This document shows, piece by piece, positions 18,581-28,093 of a DNA stretch of 64,000 bases; the first letter of the stretch is position 1; every line of letters begins with the position of its first letter. Below the pieces are notes generated by a model. That model did no database searches. It worked only from the letters and a program-made list of their open reading frames with translations, and had not been told where the DNA came from. Source of the stretch: DASZRZ01 sp963732925. GTDB taxonomy: Bacteria; Acidobacteriota; Terriglobia; Terriglobales; Acidobacteriaceae. Made by a program: the position numbers and the translations under genes. The DNA lies in contig CAVTBJ010000004.1 in assembly GCA_963732925.1 (NCBI GenBank), forward strand, positions 1 to 64,000, written 5' to 3'.

Positions 18581-18864
18581 TCGTTCTATGGGTACAGTTC
18601 ACCGTTAAGCCCGGATCGGAAGACACCGCCCGGGACGTTATTCACGTCATGCAGGAACATACGCGCCGGGAGCCTGGCTGCCGCCAGTACGTGGGGCACC
18701 AGTCCACGGAAAACCCGAGCCAGTTCATGTTCTACGAGGTCTACGACGACCAGGCGGCTCTCGACGCCCACTGGGCCGCCCCCTACTTCAAAGAGCATGT
18801 GAAAGGCCGTCTGGACGCGGTCATCGAGAACCGTACGCGGCACCTGTACCGGCCTATCGATTAG
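18577..18864 (+). CDS. Antibiotic biosynthesis monooxygenase (ABM)-domain protein
   Basis: A 95-aa single ABM/YgiN-like ferredoxin-fold domain: FTVKPGSEDTARDVI, then REPGCRQYVGHQSTENPSQF, FYEVYDDQAALDAHWAAPYF and the end RPID. Such dimeric proteins act as quinol monooxygenases or heme-degrading enzymes, or have unknown roles. Coupled to purA by an ATGA overlap; any link to purine synthesis is not obvious. Confidence 0.85.
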   Translation: MIVLWVQFTVKPGSEDTARDVIHVMQEHTRREPGCRQYVGHQSTENPSQFMFYEVYDDQAALDAHWAAPYFKEHVKGRLDAVIENRTRHLYRPID

Positions 18865-19129
18865 TCAGGCCGATTTCCCGGCTTCATGCAAAAGTGGCAC
18901 GCCCAGAAGTCACACCCAAAGACGCAAAGACTTCCCGGCAAGAAATAATGGCTGGCCAGGGACCCGGTTTCCGGTCCCTCGCGCAGCCTTTCTTCTTTGC
19001 GGTCGGGCTCCAGGGCTGAGCTTCCCACAGTCGCCGGATTTGGTAGTAGGTCCGTTGGCAAGCCGACCTGCTACTCCGGATTTCCTGCCATGCTCGTTCG
19101 CGTGTTAGGCTGAAAGTAACCCTCGGCTC

Positions 19130-21514
19130 TTGAAAGCTTTGTCATTTTCCATGCAGAAGATATTTGCGGTTTTTGTTGTCTTGCTGGTAAGCGCCACCTC
19201 TGTTTTCGCTGAAGGCACTCATACTTGGGACCAGTCCAGTTACGACGACCTGGAGCAAGGCACCGCCCATGGCGTCGCCATTCGCAGCCAGGGCGGCATC
19301 GAGCTGGCGCCGGCCTTTGTGCCGCTGTTCACGACTCCTTCCACCTACATCTGGTCGATTGCCGATGATGGCCAGGGCAACGTTTACGCCGCCGCCGGAT
19401 CTCCCGCGCGCGTCTATCGGGTCACGCCCGAGGGGCAGGCGACTGTTGTGTTTCAGCCATCCGAGCTGCAGGTGCAGGCCCTGGTCGTAGGCAAGGATGG
19501 CGTGATTTATGCCGCCACCTCTCCGGACGGCAAGGTTTACAAGATTGAGCGCACCTCGCCCGCCCCGACCGGGAGCAGCCAAACCTCCAGGAACGTTCCG
19601 CCAGCCTCTGCTGCCAAGCAGCCGGACCCGCACAGCTTTGCCGACCCGGAGCGGGAGTCGGACAGCGTGCCGGTGGACCCCAACTACAAGGCGACTGTAC
19701 TGTTTGATCCCCAAACCAAGTACATCTGGGATCTGGCGCTCGACTCTCGGGGCCAGCTTTATGTCGCCACCGGCGACCAGGGCGAGATCTTCCGCGTGCC
19801 GCGCGAGGGTCAGCCGACGCTGTTCTTCAAGAGCGACGAGGCCCACATCCGCGTCCTGGCCTTCGATCCCAAGGGAAACCTGATCGCCGGCTCGGACGGC
19901 AGCGGCCTGGTATATCGCATTTCTCCCGCCGGGCAGGGCTTTGTGCTCTACAGCGCCGACAAGAAGGAAATTACCGCTCTTGCCATTGACGGCAGCGGCA
20001 ACATCTATGCCGCGGCTGTGGGACAGAAGCGCAACGGGAATCCCACTCCCACCCAGGCTCCGCAGTCCATTCCGACCGCCAGCACGACCATCACGGTCAC
20101 AGCCAGTCCTGCCGGACCCACAACCACGCAGCAGGAGACCACGCCTCAGTTTTCTCCGCCCCCGCTTCTGCCCATGCAGGTGGTCACCGGGGGGTCGGAG
20201 GTCTACCGTATCGCTCCCGACGGCTCACCCAAGCAATTGTGGAGTTCCCCCAATGACGTGGTCTACGCGCTGGCATTCGATCAAGACCGTCTGGTGATCG
20301 GCACCGGCAACACAGGCCGAATTTATGCCGTCGCCAAAAACGGCGATTCCATCGATCTGGTCAAGGCCAGCGCCAATCACGTTTCCGCGCTCACCCGGGC
20401 GGCCGGCGGCGGACTCTATGCCGGTACCAGCAACCTGGGGAAGCTGTTCCGACTGCGCGCCGTGCCCGACGCCGAAGGCAGCTACGAAAGCGACGTCTTC
20501 GACGCCAAGATCTTTTCCCGCTGGGGACGCGCCGAGGTGCGCGGCAGAGGGCACTTCGACCTGTACGCGCGCAGCGGCAACGTCGATAATCCTGACCGCA
20601 ACTGGAGCCCGTGGACCAAGGTGAACTTCGGGGAAAACGAGGGCAAGCTCAACGTTCCCGCGGCGCGTTTCGTGCAGTGGAAAGCGGTGTTGTTCTCGGG
20701 AACGCCCGCACCCGTGGTGGATTCCGTAACCCTGAACTACCTTCCCAAGAACGTTGCGCCTGAGATTTCCGACATCGCCGTGCAGCCGGGCGCGCGCTTT
20801 CAGGACACGCCCCACCCGGTCAACGAGACAGTTACCGTCAACGTCGGCCAGCAGAACAACAAGAACACCTCCAGCCAGAATTTTCAGGTCAATGTGCCCG
20901 CCATACGCGACCGCGACTACATCGCCGTGAAGTGGACCGCGACCGACGCCAACGACGACGACCTGGTGTATTCCCTGTATTACCGCGGCGACAAGGAGAA
21001 CCGCTGGCAACTGCTGAAAGACAACATTGAGGACCCCTACTATTCCTTTGAAGCCTCTCTGCTTCCCGACGGCGGTTACGAGCTGATGGTGGTCGCCTCC
21101 GACGCTCCCTCGCATTCGCCGGATGAAGCTCTGACTACCTCCAAGATCAGCGACCATTTCGAGGTGGACACCACGCCGCCCCAGGTACAGAACCTGATCG
21201 CCTCCATCAAGGGAGACACGCTGCACGTGAGCTTTCACGCAGTCGACGGCTTTTCTCCCCTGCAGCGCGCCGAGTATTCCATTGATGCCGGCCCCTGGCA
21301 GTACCTGGATCCTGTAGGCGGCTTGTCAGACTTCCGGGTGCAGGACTACAGTTTTTCGGTTCCCGTGCCCTCCGCCCCTTCTCCGGCTCCGGGTACGACG
21401 GTTTCCCAGAAGGCCCCTTCTCCGGCCGGGGCGGCGGAGGAGCACGTGGTGGTGGTGCGCGTCTACGATCGCTTCGAAAACATGAGTTCGGCCAAGGCTA
21501 TCGCGGGCAGGTAG
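19130..21514 (+). CDS. Secreted beta-propeller / Ig-like protein, function unknown
   Basis: 794 aa (or 787 from ATG 19151) with a signal peptide: KIFAVFVVLLVSATSVFA. Residues 45-445 carry about seven blades of the form YAAAGSPARVYRVTPEG, YAATSPDGKVYKI, YVATGDQGEIFRV, VIGTGNTGRIYAV and LYAGTSNLGKLFRL, suggesting a seven-bladed propeller. A Pro/Thr-rich linker near 300-340 interrupts it. The C-terminal third has fibronectin/Ig-like stretches around IAVKWTATDANDDDLVYSLY and VDTTPPQVQNLIAS. Probably an exported binding or scaffold protein. TTG 19130 or ATG 19151 could start it. Confidence 0.75.
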   Translation: MKALSFSMQKIFAVFVVLLVSATSVFAEGTHTWDQSSYDDLEQGTAHGVAIRSQGGIELAPAFVPLFTTPSTYIWSIADDGQGNVYAAAGSPARVYRVTPEGQATVVFQPSELQVQALVVGKDGVIYAATSPDGKVYKIERTSPAPTGSSQTSRNVPPASAAKQPDPHSFADPERESDSVPVDPNYKATVLFDPQTKYIWDLALDSRGQLYVATGDQGEIFRVPREGQPTLFFKSDEAHIRVLAFDPKGNLIAGSDGSGLVYRISPAGQGFVLYSADKKEITALAIDGSGNIYAAAVGQKRNGNPTPTQAPQSIPTASTTITVTASPAGPTTTQQETTPQFSPPPLLPMQVVTGGSEVYRIAPDGSPKQLWSSPNDVVYALAFDQDRLVIGTGNTGRIYAVAKNGDSIDLVKASANHVSALTRAAGGGLYAGTSNLGKLFRLRAVPDAEGSYESDVFDAKIFSRWGRAEVRGRGHFDLYARSGNVDNPDRNWSPWTKVNFGENEGKLNVPAARFVQWKAVLFSGTPAPVVDSVTLNYLPKNVAPEISDIAVQPGARFQDTPHPVNETVTVNVGQQNNKNTSSQNFQVNVPAIRDRDYIAVKWTATDANDDDLVYSLYYRGDKENRWQLLKDNIEDPYYSFEASLLPDGGYELMVVASDAPSHSPDEALTTSKISDHFEVDTTPPQVQNLIASIKGDTLHVSFHAVDGFSPLQRAEYSIDAGPWQYLDPVGGLSDFRVQDYSFSVPVPSAPSPAPGTTVSQKAPSPAGAAEEHVVVVRVYDRFENMSSAKAIAGR

Positions 21515-21565
21515 CCGGACAACGGCAGGCATGGCCGCCACTGCCGGCTCCGGCGGGACGGGTGC

Positions 21566-21589
21566 CGCTCACGTAGACGCTCACGTAGA
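21566..21589. repeat. Two tandem 12-bp units
   Basis: CGCTCACGTAGA occurs twice in tandem just upstream of the M28 peptidase start (21611). The last unit runs into TAGAAT, which could serve as a -10 element. Confidence 0.4.
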
Positions 21590-21610
21590 ATAGAAGTGGG
21601 AGTTTCAGCT

Positions 21611-23368
21611 ATGGGGAAGCGTGGTTTGCAATGGGTGTGCAGCGCCGCACTGGCCGCCGTTTTGGCCGTTCCCGGCGCCGGAGCGCAGCAATTGCGCGGG
21701 GGACATTCCGCCGGGGCGCAGCAGGCGCCACCCACCGCCACGGCGCTGAATCTGCCACAGTCCGCGCAACAGGTGCTGAACGCGGTGCGTCCTGAGCGCA
21801 TTCGAGTGCATACCAGATTCCTTTCCAGCAATGCCCTGGAAGGCCGCGGCACGGGACAGCGCGGAGGCGACATCGCCGCCGACTATATCGCTGCCCAGTT
21901 CGCCCTCGACGGACTTCAACCCGCCGGCGATAACGGCACCTACATGCAGCACGTTCCCATGGTCGGCATCACCACCGATCCCAGCAGCAAGGTGACCATC
22001 ACTCCCACCAACGGCACGCCCGTGGAACTCCGTCTTGGCGAAGACATTGTTGCCATGGACGAAACCCAGAATTCCGCTTCCGAAATCAATGCCCCGGTGG
22101 TTTTCGTCGGCTACGGCATCCAGGCGCCGGAATACAACTGGGACGACTACAAGGGAGTGGATGTTCACGGCAAGGTCCTGCTCATGCTGGTGAATGAACC
22201 TCCTTCCAAGGACCCCGGGTTCTTCAAGGGGCCGGCTCTTACCTACTACGGCCGCTGGACCTACAAGTACGAGCAGGCCGCCCGCATGGGAGCCCTGGGC
22301 GCCATCCTCATCCATCGCACCGATATGGCCAGCTATGGTTGGGAGGTGGTGCGGAACTCCTGGGGAGGCGAGCGTTCCTACCTGAAAGAGCAGAACGCAC
22401 CCAAGCTCAAGCTGGCGGCGTGGGTACAATATCCCGTCGCGCAGCAAATGGCGGCCAGCACCGGCTTGCAGATGGAAAGGCTGATCCAGCAGGCGCAGTC
22501 GCGGGATTTTCAGCCGGTTCTCTTGCCCCTGCTGGTGCACTCGCAAATCGCCAGTAAAATTCGTCCCTTCGAATCCAACAATGTGCTGGCAATGCTGCCC
22601 GGTTCGGACCCGAATCTGAAGGGCCAGGCGGTTCTCTACAGCGCGCACTACGACCATCTGGGAATTCATCCCGACCAGAAGGGCGACAACATCTACAACG
22701 GCGCCGTCGACAACGCCACCGGAAGCGCCATGCTGCTGGATATTGCCCATGCCTTTTCCCGGGGAGAAGGCGCCCCGCCCCGCAGCGTCCTGTTCGCTGC
22801 TCTCACCGGCGAGGAGCAGGGCCTGCTGGGCTCGCAATATCTGGGAGAACATCCTCCCATTCCCGCCGGTTCGATCAGCCTTGCCCTGAACTTCGACGGC
22901 ATATCGCCTCTGGGAATCCCCCAGGACGTGGAACTGGTGGGCGCGGAACGCACTACGTTCTATCCCACGGTGCAGAATACGGCGCGCGATTTCGACCTCG
23001 CCATCGAGCCGGACTCCAATCCCGCTGCTGGCTTCTACTATCGCTCCGACCATTTCAGTTTTGCCCACGTCGGCATTCCCGCTTTCTCCATCAATGAGGG
23101 GACGCAGTTCCAGGGACACACCGAAGATTGGGGAATTGAGCAGGAGCGCGACTACAGCGAACACCGCTATCACCAGCCCAGCGACGAGTTCCAGGAAAGC
23201 TGGGACTTCAGCGGCCTGGCGAAGCTGGCGCGCTTCGGCATTGCGCTCGGATGGGAAGCGGCCAGCCAGCCTGACCTGATTTCCTGGATGCCCGGCGACG
23301 AGTTTGAGGCGGCGCGCCACTCCAGCCAAATGGCTCCCGCGCCTGCCACGAGTCCCGCCACCCACTAG
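21611..23368 (+). CDS. Secreted M28-family zinc aminopeptidase
   Basis: About 585 aa with a signal peptide ending near GAGAQQ. A PA-like domain (APVVFVGYGIQAPEYNWDDY) is followed by the M28 catalytic core. The core has SAHYDHLGIHPDQ (His, Asp ligands), NGAVDNATGSAMLLDIAHAF (Asp), ALTGEEQGLLGSQYL (Glu-Glu), LNFDGISPLG (Asp), and a late histidine in DHFSFAHVGIPAF. All metal and catalytic positions look present. ATG 21611 gives a proper signal peptide. Likely periplasmic or extracellular peptide hydrolysis. Confidence 0.9.
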   Translation: MGKRGLQWVCSAALAAVLAVPGAGAQQLRGGHSAGAQQAPPTATALNLPQSAQQVLNAVRPERIRVHTRFLSSNALEGRGTGQRGGDIAADYIAAQFALDGLQPAGDNGTYMQHVPMVGITTDPSSKVTITPTNGTPVELRLGEDIVAMDETQNSASEINAPVVFVGYGIQAPEYNWDDYKGVDVHGKVLLMLVNEPPSKDPGFFKGPALTYYGRWTYKYEQAARMGALGAILIHRTDMASYGWEVVRNSWGGERSYLKEQNAPKLKLAAWVQYPVAQQMAASTGLQMERLIQQAQSRDFQPVLLPLLVHSQIASKIRPFESNNVLAMLPGSDPNLKGQAVLYSAHYDHLGIHPDQKGDNIYNGAVDNATGSAMLLDIAHAFSRGEGAPPRSVLFAALTGEEQGLLGSQYLGEHPPIPAGSISLALNFDGISPLGIPQDVELVGAERTTFYPTVQNTARDFDLAIEPDSNPAAGFYYRSDHFSFAHVGIPAFSINEGTQFQGHTEDWGIEQERDYSEHRYHQPSDEFQESWDFSGLAKLARFGIALGWEAASQPDLISWMPGDEFEAARHSSQMAPAPATSPATH

Positions 23369-23470
23369 GCGCATTCCGATTTTGCTTTGAGAGGGACGCC
23401 CTTCAGGCCGTCCGCAACCACGCAAAATCATCCCGGCTTCAGCCGCTGGGTGCCCCATTCAAGCCACGTG

Positions 23471-24340
23471 TTACGCCGAACCAGCGATCACGATTAATTC
23501 GCACGGGCCTTCAAAACCGGAAGTGCTCTCGAACTTCCGAAGTTCGCTCTCGATCTCGCGCCAAGCAGCTTCTTTGCCAGCTTCGTCGAGTGCGGCAAGC
23601 ATCGTATGCAGCGCTCCGAACGACTCTTTCTCAAAACGGAGGCACTCCGCAGCCGATTTCATTTTCAAAGGTGCGGGCACCCGCTGCTCTTTTATGTCCT
23701 TAAAACCGGCGCGGGTTAGCGCATCGCGCAGCACTCCATCTCCGCCCAGACTGAACGGTCCCGGCTGACCTGGAGCCGGAGAGGGTAAATTGGCCCGGCG
23801 TCGAATGATGGACGCCGGAATGGAGAAGAACTGGTTCCGATCTGCCGTGGAGTATACGATGGCACCCAACCGGCCTCCTGGCTTTAGCGCCTTTCGGATA
23901 CCGGTAAGAGCCTTCTGTTGATCGGGAAAGTAAATTAGCCCGACGCGAGAAATTGCCGCATCGAAACTGCCAGGCTCAACATCAAGACTTTCGCCATCCA
24001 GGGCGCGCGTGGCAACGTTCTTGTAACCGTTGCCAAGAGCATTTTGCTGCGCAAACCCCAAGATTCTTGGAGAAATGTCGGTTGCCAGCACGAAACCATT
24101 AGGACCAACGCGCCTTGCGGCGTGAAGAGTCTGATCGCCAGCACCTGCAGCAACCTCGAGGACGCGGCTTTCGGACTCAACGCCAGCCATGTCGAGCATG
24201 ATCTCCGTGGCAGGTCCAAGCCACTGTTGGAGTGTCGGCCCCCAGTTATGCCAAGCCTGTGCGGCACTGTCCCACTGTTCTCGCGTAGTCTTCTTGTAAC
24301 GTTCAGGATCAAATGAAGGCACGTTCGATGAGCTAGACAC
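23471..24340 (-). CDS. Class I SAM-dependent methyltransferase
   Basis: 289 aa with a UbiE-like core. Motif I is VLEVAAGAGDQTLHAA, motif II LATDISPRILGFAQ, then DAAISRVGLIYFPDQ and LKPGGRLGAIVYST. A C-terminal lid follows. The substrate is unknown. Monocistronic; the region upstream of its start (24341-24736) is non-coding or contains only weak open frames. Confidence 0.85.
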   Translation of the reverse strand: MSSSSNVPSFDPERYKKTTREQWDSAAQAWHNWGPTLQQWLGPATEIMLDMAGVESESRVLEVAAGAGDQTLHAARRVGPNGFVLATDISPRILGFAQQNALGNGYKNVATRALDGESLDVEPGSFDAAISRVGLIYFPDQQKALTGIRKALKPGGRLGAIVYSTADRNQFFSIPASIIRRRANLPSPAPGQPGPFSLGGDGVLRDALTRAGFKDIKEQRVPAPLKMKSAAECLRFEKESFGALHTMLAALDEAGKEAAWREIESELRKFESTSGFEGPCELIVIAGSA

Positions 24341-24736
24341 GAAGCACTCCCAAAAGGGAACAATCTAGCTCCAGCCAAAAGAGCGAGTCAATCTAGAATC
24401 TCAAACCCAAAGGGGATTCTGGCCGGGTCATCGGCAACTCGGAAAACAATTCCCCTAACCCTCGCCAAATGCTGCGCGGGAGTGCCGGGCGGCCACCCAT
24501 CTTCCCCACAAATCCGAAAGCCGCGCAAAGTCGTTCGCGGTCCCCAGCAGGCGCCGGTGTTGCGCGTGCTGGTGCAAGGCGCCCGCTCTATCACTATCGT
24601 AAGTGCCTCGCCCCGCTGGAAACGTGCTACGCTCACCAGCGATTCCTCAGAAATCAAGGCCGTAGCCGAATCCTGGCCGGTTCTCCCGCGACCGTTTTTT
24701 GAGGAAGGGGGTCCTGCTGCCGCCGGCGATCATTCC
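24341..24736. other. Intergenic region, no convincing gene
   Basis: 396 bp between a minus-strand methyltransferase and the plus-strand cyclase-like gene. An 89-codon minus-strand frame (24388-24657) ends in GIVFRVADDPARIPFGFEIL, faintly like a glyoxalase-fold C-terminus, but the rest does not match that fold. I treat it as a relic or chance frame. No clear promoter or terminator was seen. Confidence 0.4.
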
Positions 24737-27027
24737 ATGGGCCGATGCCGGCCGGTGGGCGGGCCGGAATTTGTCGACATGGCGCCCTTCCCCTTTCTCC
24801 AACGCGAACGCGTGGCCGAGCATGCGCGTGACCTGCAGTTAAAGCGCTACACGCCCCAGATCGAACTGGAGGGCCTGGTCACCGGCATCGACAATCTTCG
24901 CCACGACGTTTATCTCAGTCCCCAGTTCGCCGCCCGCGCCCGCCAGCATGTCGCCGCCCTGATTGCCAAATACGGACGGGTCGAGGACATGGCGGTCGCG
25001 CCCCCCGAAGCGCCCTCTGGACCCAATGCGCGTTTCCTGCGGCCCGCGCCAGCGCCGGGCCAGCACGAGCGTCCGCCGGAGCCTCCGGATTTCAAGCGTT
25101 CCCTTTCCGATTTGCTGGTCGCCGGCCTGAACCGTGCCAAGGCCGAAGGCAACATTTCCGTCGACGTCCTGCTGCGGCTGGCGACGCTCAAGTTCCTGCG
25201 CGTGGAGCTGGCGGCGCAGTTTGCGGTGGTGCTCGAGCGCTGCCGCGCCAAGGTCGCCGGCTACGAAGGGCCACAGCCAGGCCCAGAACACCAAGGCCAT
25301 CGAATTCCGGGAACGCATGGCGGCCTTCCAACTGGGCAAAGCTCCCATCCTCCGCAAGGCCAGCCAGGAACTGTTCCACACCTTGCGCGAGGTGGAGAAG
25401 GAAACGCTCGCCCGCATGCGGCGTTCGCTTTTCGGAGAAGGCGGGCCGTTCCGCGTATGCCCTTCTTCTGAACCGGCTGCTCTTTACCGAAGATGGCCGC
25501 GATGACCAGGTAAACGCCGAGCAGTACATCATGCTGGGAAAATACGAGCGCGACCCCGACCGCTTCCAGACCCTGGTCTCGCTGGCGCGCGAGTTTCTGT
25601 TGTCGCTCGAACTGCAACCCCAGCCCGGCGAGGACCAGATCCCGCTGGACGCCCTGCTCAACGCGCCGGAAAATGCGCAGGAACTGGTGGCCGGCGGCCT
25701 CCCCGACGACTCCACCCCGGCCGGACACGCGCAGAAGGCGCTTCTCGGGGCCTGGGTGGAGGTGCTGGAGCGCAACGGCGTGCTGGATTATGTGATCGCC
25801 GCCTATGAGAGCGCCTCCCTGCTGGCCGAATATTCTCCTCCCATTCACGCCCAGCAGCTCAAAATCGCACTGATTTCGAAAAGCGAGCGCCAGCGGGTGG
25901 AAAAGCTGCTGCTCCAGGCGCGCCTCGCTCCCGAAAACCTGCACGCGGCCGCCCGCCGGGCCGGCAGCTACCGCGCTTCGGAACGGGCCAAGGTGGCGGG
26001 CCGCTTCCTGCGGGATTTCCTGCGCTACCACCGCGACTGGCGCGCCATGGAAATTACCAAAGACGCCATGGACCGCGTCAACATTCTCAGCAACGACCGC
26101 CTGCGCGAGCTTTCCGCCATCAATCGCACGCTCTACGAATTCCTCTTGCCGGAGGAGCAGAAACCTCGGGAAGAGCAGGTGATCCACCACGTCATTTTGA
26201 AGGCGGATGTGCGCGACTCCAGCACCCTCACGCGCACTCTGTTCGAGCGCGGTCTGAATCCGGCTTCGCACTTCAGCCTGAACTTCTACGATCCCATCAA
26301 CAAGCTGCTGGCCAAATACCGCGCCACCAAAGTCTTCATCGAAGGAGATGCCGTCATCCTTGCCCTCTTCGGGTACGCCGGGGAGCCCTGCTTTGCCGTG
26401 GCCCGTACCTGCGTGCTGGCCAAGGAAATGATCGAAATCGTGCACGCCTACAACGAGAATTCCAGGAAGTCCGGGCTGCCTGCCCTGGAGCTGGGAATCG
26501 GCATTTCCTTTCAGGACTCCGCTCCCATGTACCTGATGGATGGCAGTACCCGCATCATGATTTCCCGGGCGCTGAACGAGAGCGATCGACTTTCTTCCTG
26601 CAATAAGGGCGCACGCAAATACCTCACCGGCGGCGGGGGGTTCAACGTGTACTCGTTCAAGACGGTTGAAGACGAGGACACGGGCGGCAATCCGGACGAA
26701 TTCCTCATGCGCTACAACGTGGGCGGAATCAACATGAACCAAGCCGCTTTCCGCCAGTTGCAGCAGGAAGTCTCGCTGCAGACCCTCACCGCGCGCATCA
26801 CGACCTTGTGGGACGCGGAGAATGTGCGCCTCTACACCGGCCTGGTTCCCCTGGGAGGAGACATGTTCCACCGCATCGTGGTGCGGGAGGGCATCGTTGC
26901 CCACGTGGACGCCAGCAATTTTTCTTTTAAAGAATGGACCGAACGCCGCTACTACGAAGTCTGCACCCACCCGAAACTCTACGAGTACGTCGCCAAAGCC
27001 ACGGCTGGCGAACTGGCGCGGGCGTAG
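24737..27027 (+). CDS. Class III nucleotidyl cyclase-like protein, divergent (frameshifted)
   Basis: About 760 aa once two single-base insertions (near 25260 and 25455) are removed. The N-terminal 400 residues are helical and unrecognised (QIELEGLVTGIDNLRHDVYL). At about 480-640 is a cyclase-homology-like domain: VILKADVRDSSTLTRTLF with an Asp pair in the metal position, KVFIEGDAVILALFGYAGE matching the 'GDaV' strand, and ELGIGISFQDSAP followed by ISRALNESDRLSS. Several substrate-specifying residues look changed, so activity is uncertain. No membrane segment was noted. ATG 24737 or 24779 may start it. Convergent with proline dehydrogenase, 7 bp apart. Confidence 0.55.
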
Positions 27028-27034
27028 TTTGCAG

Positions 27035-27949
27035 TTACCTCCGCAGCAGATTCCGCAGCACAAACATCAGATTTGCTGGCCTCTCCGCAATCCGCCGCAT
27101 CAGGTAGGGATACCAGGCAGGACCAAACGGAATGTAGACCCGCATGCGCCAGCCCTCACCGGCAATTTTTTCCTGCAGGTCACGCCGGATTCCATACAGC
27201 ATCTGGAATTCAAACTCGTCCGCGGAAATGTTTTCCGACCTGGCGAAGCGCTGCGTCGCCGCAATCATCTCCGGGTCGTGAGTGGCAATGCCGTGATATA
27301 CCCCACTCTTCAGCAGGATCTTCATCAGCTTCACGTAGTTGCTGTCCACTTCGGACTTGTTGGGAAAAGCAATCTCCGGAGGTTCGTCGTAAGCCCCCTT
27401 GCACAAGCGAATCCCAACCCCTTCCGACAGTAGCCGTTCCACGTCCGCCTGGCTGCGCCGCAAGTAAGCCTGAATTACCGCGCCCACGCGCCCGGGAAAT
27501 AGCTTCTGCAGTTCGCACACAATGTCGAGAGTGGTTTGCGTGTAAGCCGAACCCTCCATGTCAATGCGGATGAAGTTGTTGAGCAGGTCGGCATGGGTGA
27601 CGATCGCCTTCACCAGTTCCCGCGCCAGCCCCGGGTCCACGTCGAGTCCCATGTGGGTCAGCTTGAGGCTGATGTTGGAGTTCAGGCCACGGGCGGCAAT
27701 CTCGTCCAGCAGCCGGTGATAGACTTCGGCGCTCTGCCGCGCCTCGGCAACATTGGTTACGTTTTCCCCCAGGTTATCGGCGCTGGCGGAGAAGCCGCGC
27801 CCATTCAGGCCCCCGGCGGCCGCGAGGACTTCCTCGATTGTCGTTCCGGCGACAAAGCGCCGGGAGATGCGGCGCCCGAGCAACCCGTGTTCGGCAACGG
27901 CGCGCAGCCTGCGGTTTGCGGAGAGACGGACGAACAGGGACTTCAGCAT
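27035..27949 (-). CDS. Proline dehydrogenase
   Basis: FAD-dependent (alpha/beta)8 barrel enzyme oxidising proline to pyrroline-5-carboxylate, about 304 aa, the length of monofunctional PRODH. Motifs are NLGENVTNVAEA, SLKLTHMGLDVDP, FIRIDMEGSAYTQTTLDI and VIQAYLRRSQADVERLL. GVGIRLCKGAYDEPPEIAF, EFQMLYGIRRDLQ and RVYIPFGPAWYPYLMRRIAE complete the family set. Start chosen at MLKSLFVRL (27949). No P5C dehydrogenase gene is adjacent. Confidence 0.93.
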   Translation of the reverse strand: MLKSLFVRLSANRRLRAVAEHGLLGRRISRRFVAGTTIEEVLAAAGGLNGRGFSASADNLGENVTNVAEARQSAEVYHRLLDEIAARGLNSNISLKLTHMGLDVDPGLARELVKAIVTHADLLNNFIRIDMEGSAYTQTTLDIVCELQKLFPGRVGAVIQAYLRRSQADVERLLSEGVGIRLCKGAYDEPPEIAFPNKSEVDSNYVKLMKILLKSGVYHGIATHDPEMIAATQRFARSENISADEFEFQMLYGIRRDLQEKIAGEGWRMRVYIPFGPAWYPYLMRRIAERPANLMFVLRNLLRR

Positions 27950-27987
27950 TCGCTTTCCACACCACAACGGATGGCAAGCTCAAAGGA

Positions 27988-28076
27988 AAAGCTGCACCAC
28001 AAAGAAGACGAAGGCAGCACAAAGGATTCCGATGTAGTCCTTCGTGCTACCTTTGTGGCCCTTGTGGTTAAGCTTT
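27988..28076. repeat. Long imperfect inverted repeat between putA-like gene and trxB
   Basis: The left arm, with ACCACAAAGAAGACGAAGG, mirrors the right arm, whose reverse complement reads ACCACAAGGGCCACAAAGG. Pairing continues outward through AAAAGC/GCTTTT and inward through AGCAC and AAGGA. It is in the 144 bp downstream of trxB (minus strand) and upstream of the proline dehydrogenase start. It probably forms a terminator-like hairpin and shares the AAGGACACGAAG-type core with the repeat at 47016. Confidence 0.5.
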
Positions 28077-28093
28077 TGCGTGGAGTCGGAAGA

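Noticed and set aside
21605..23458. 617-codon minus-strand frame opposite the M28 peptidase
   Set aside because: Antisense shadow of a clear peptidase gene, with typical shadow composition.
24388..24657. 89-codon minus-strand frame with a glyoxalase-like end
   Set aside because: Only the last 25 residues resemble anything, and no complete fold is visible; listed only within the intergenic entry.
25261..27063. 600-codon minus-strand frame opposite the cyclase-like gene
   Set aside because: Composition is that of a shadow; the plus strand has cyclase motifs and the flanking frame continues through repairs.
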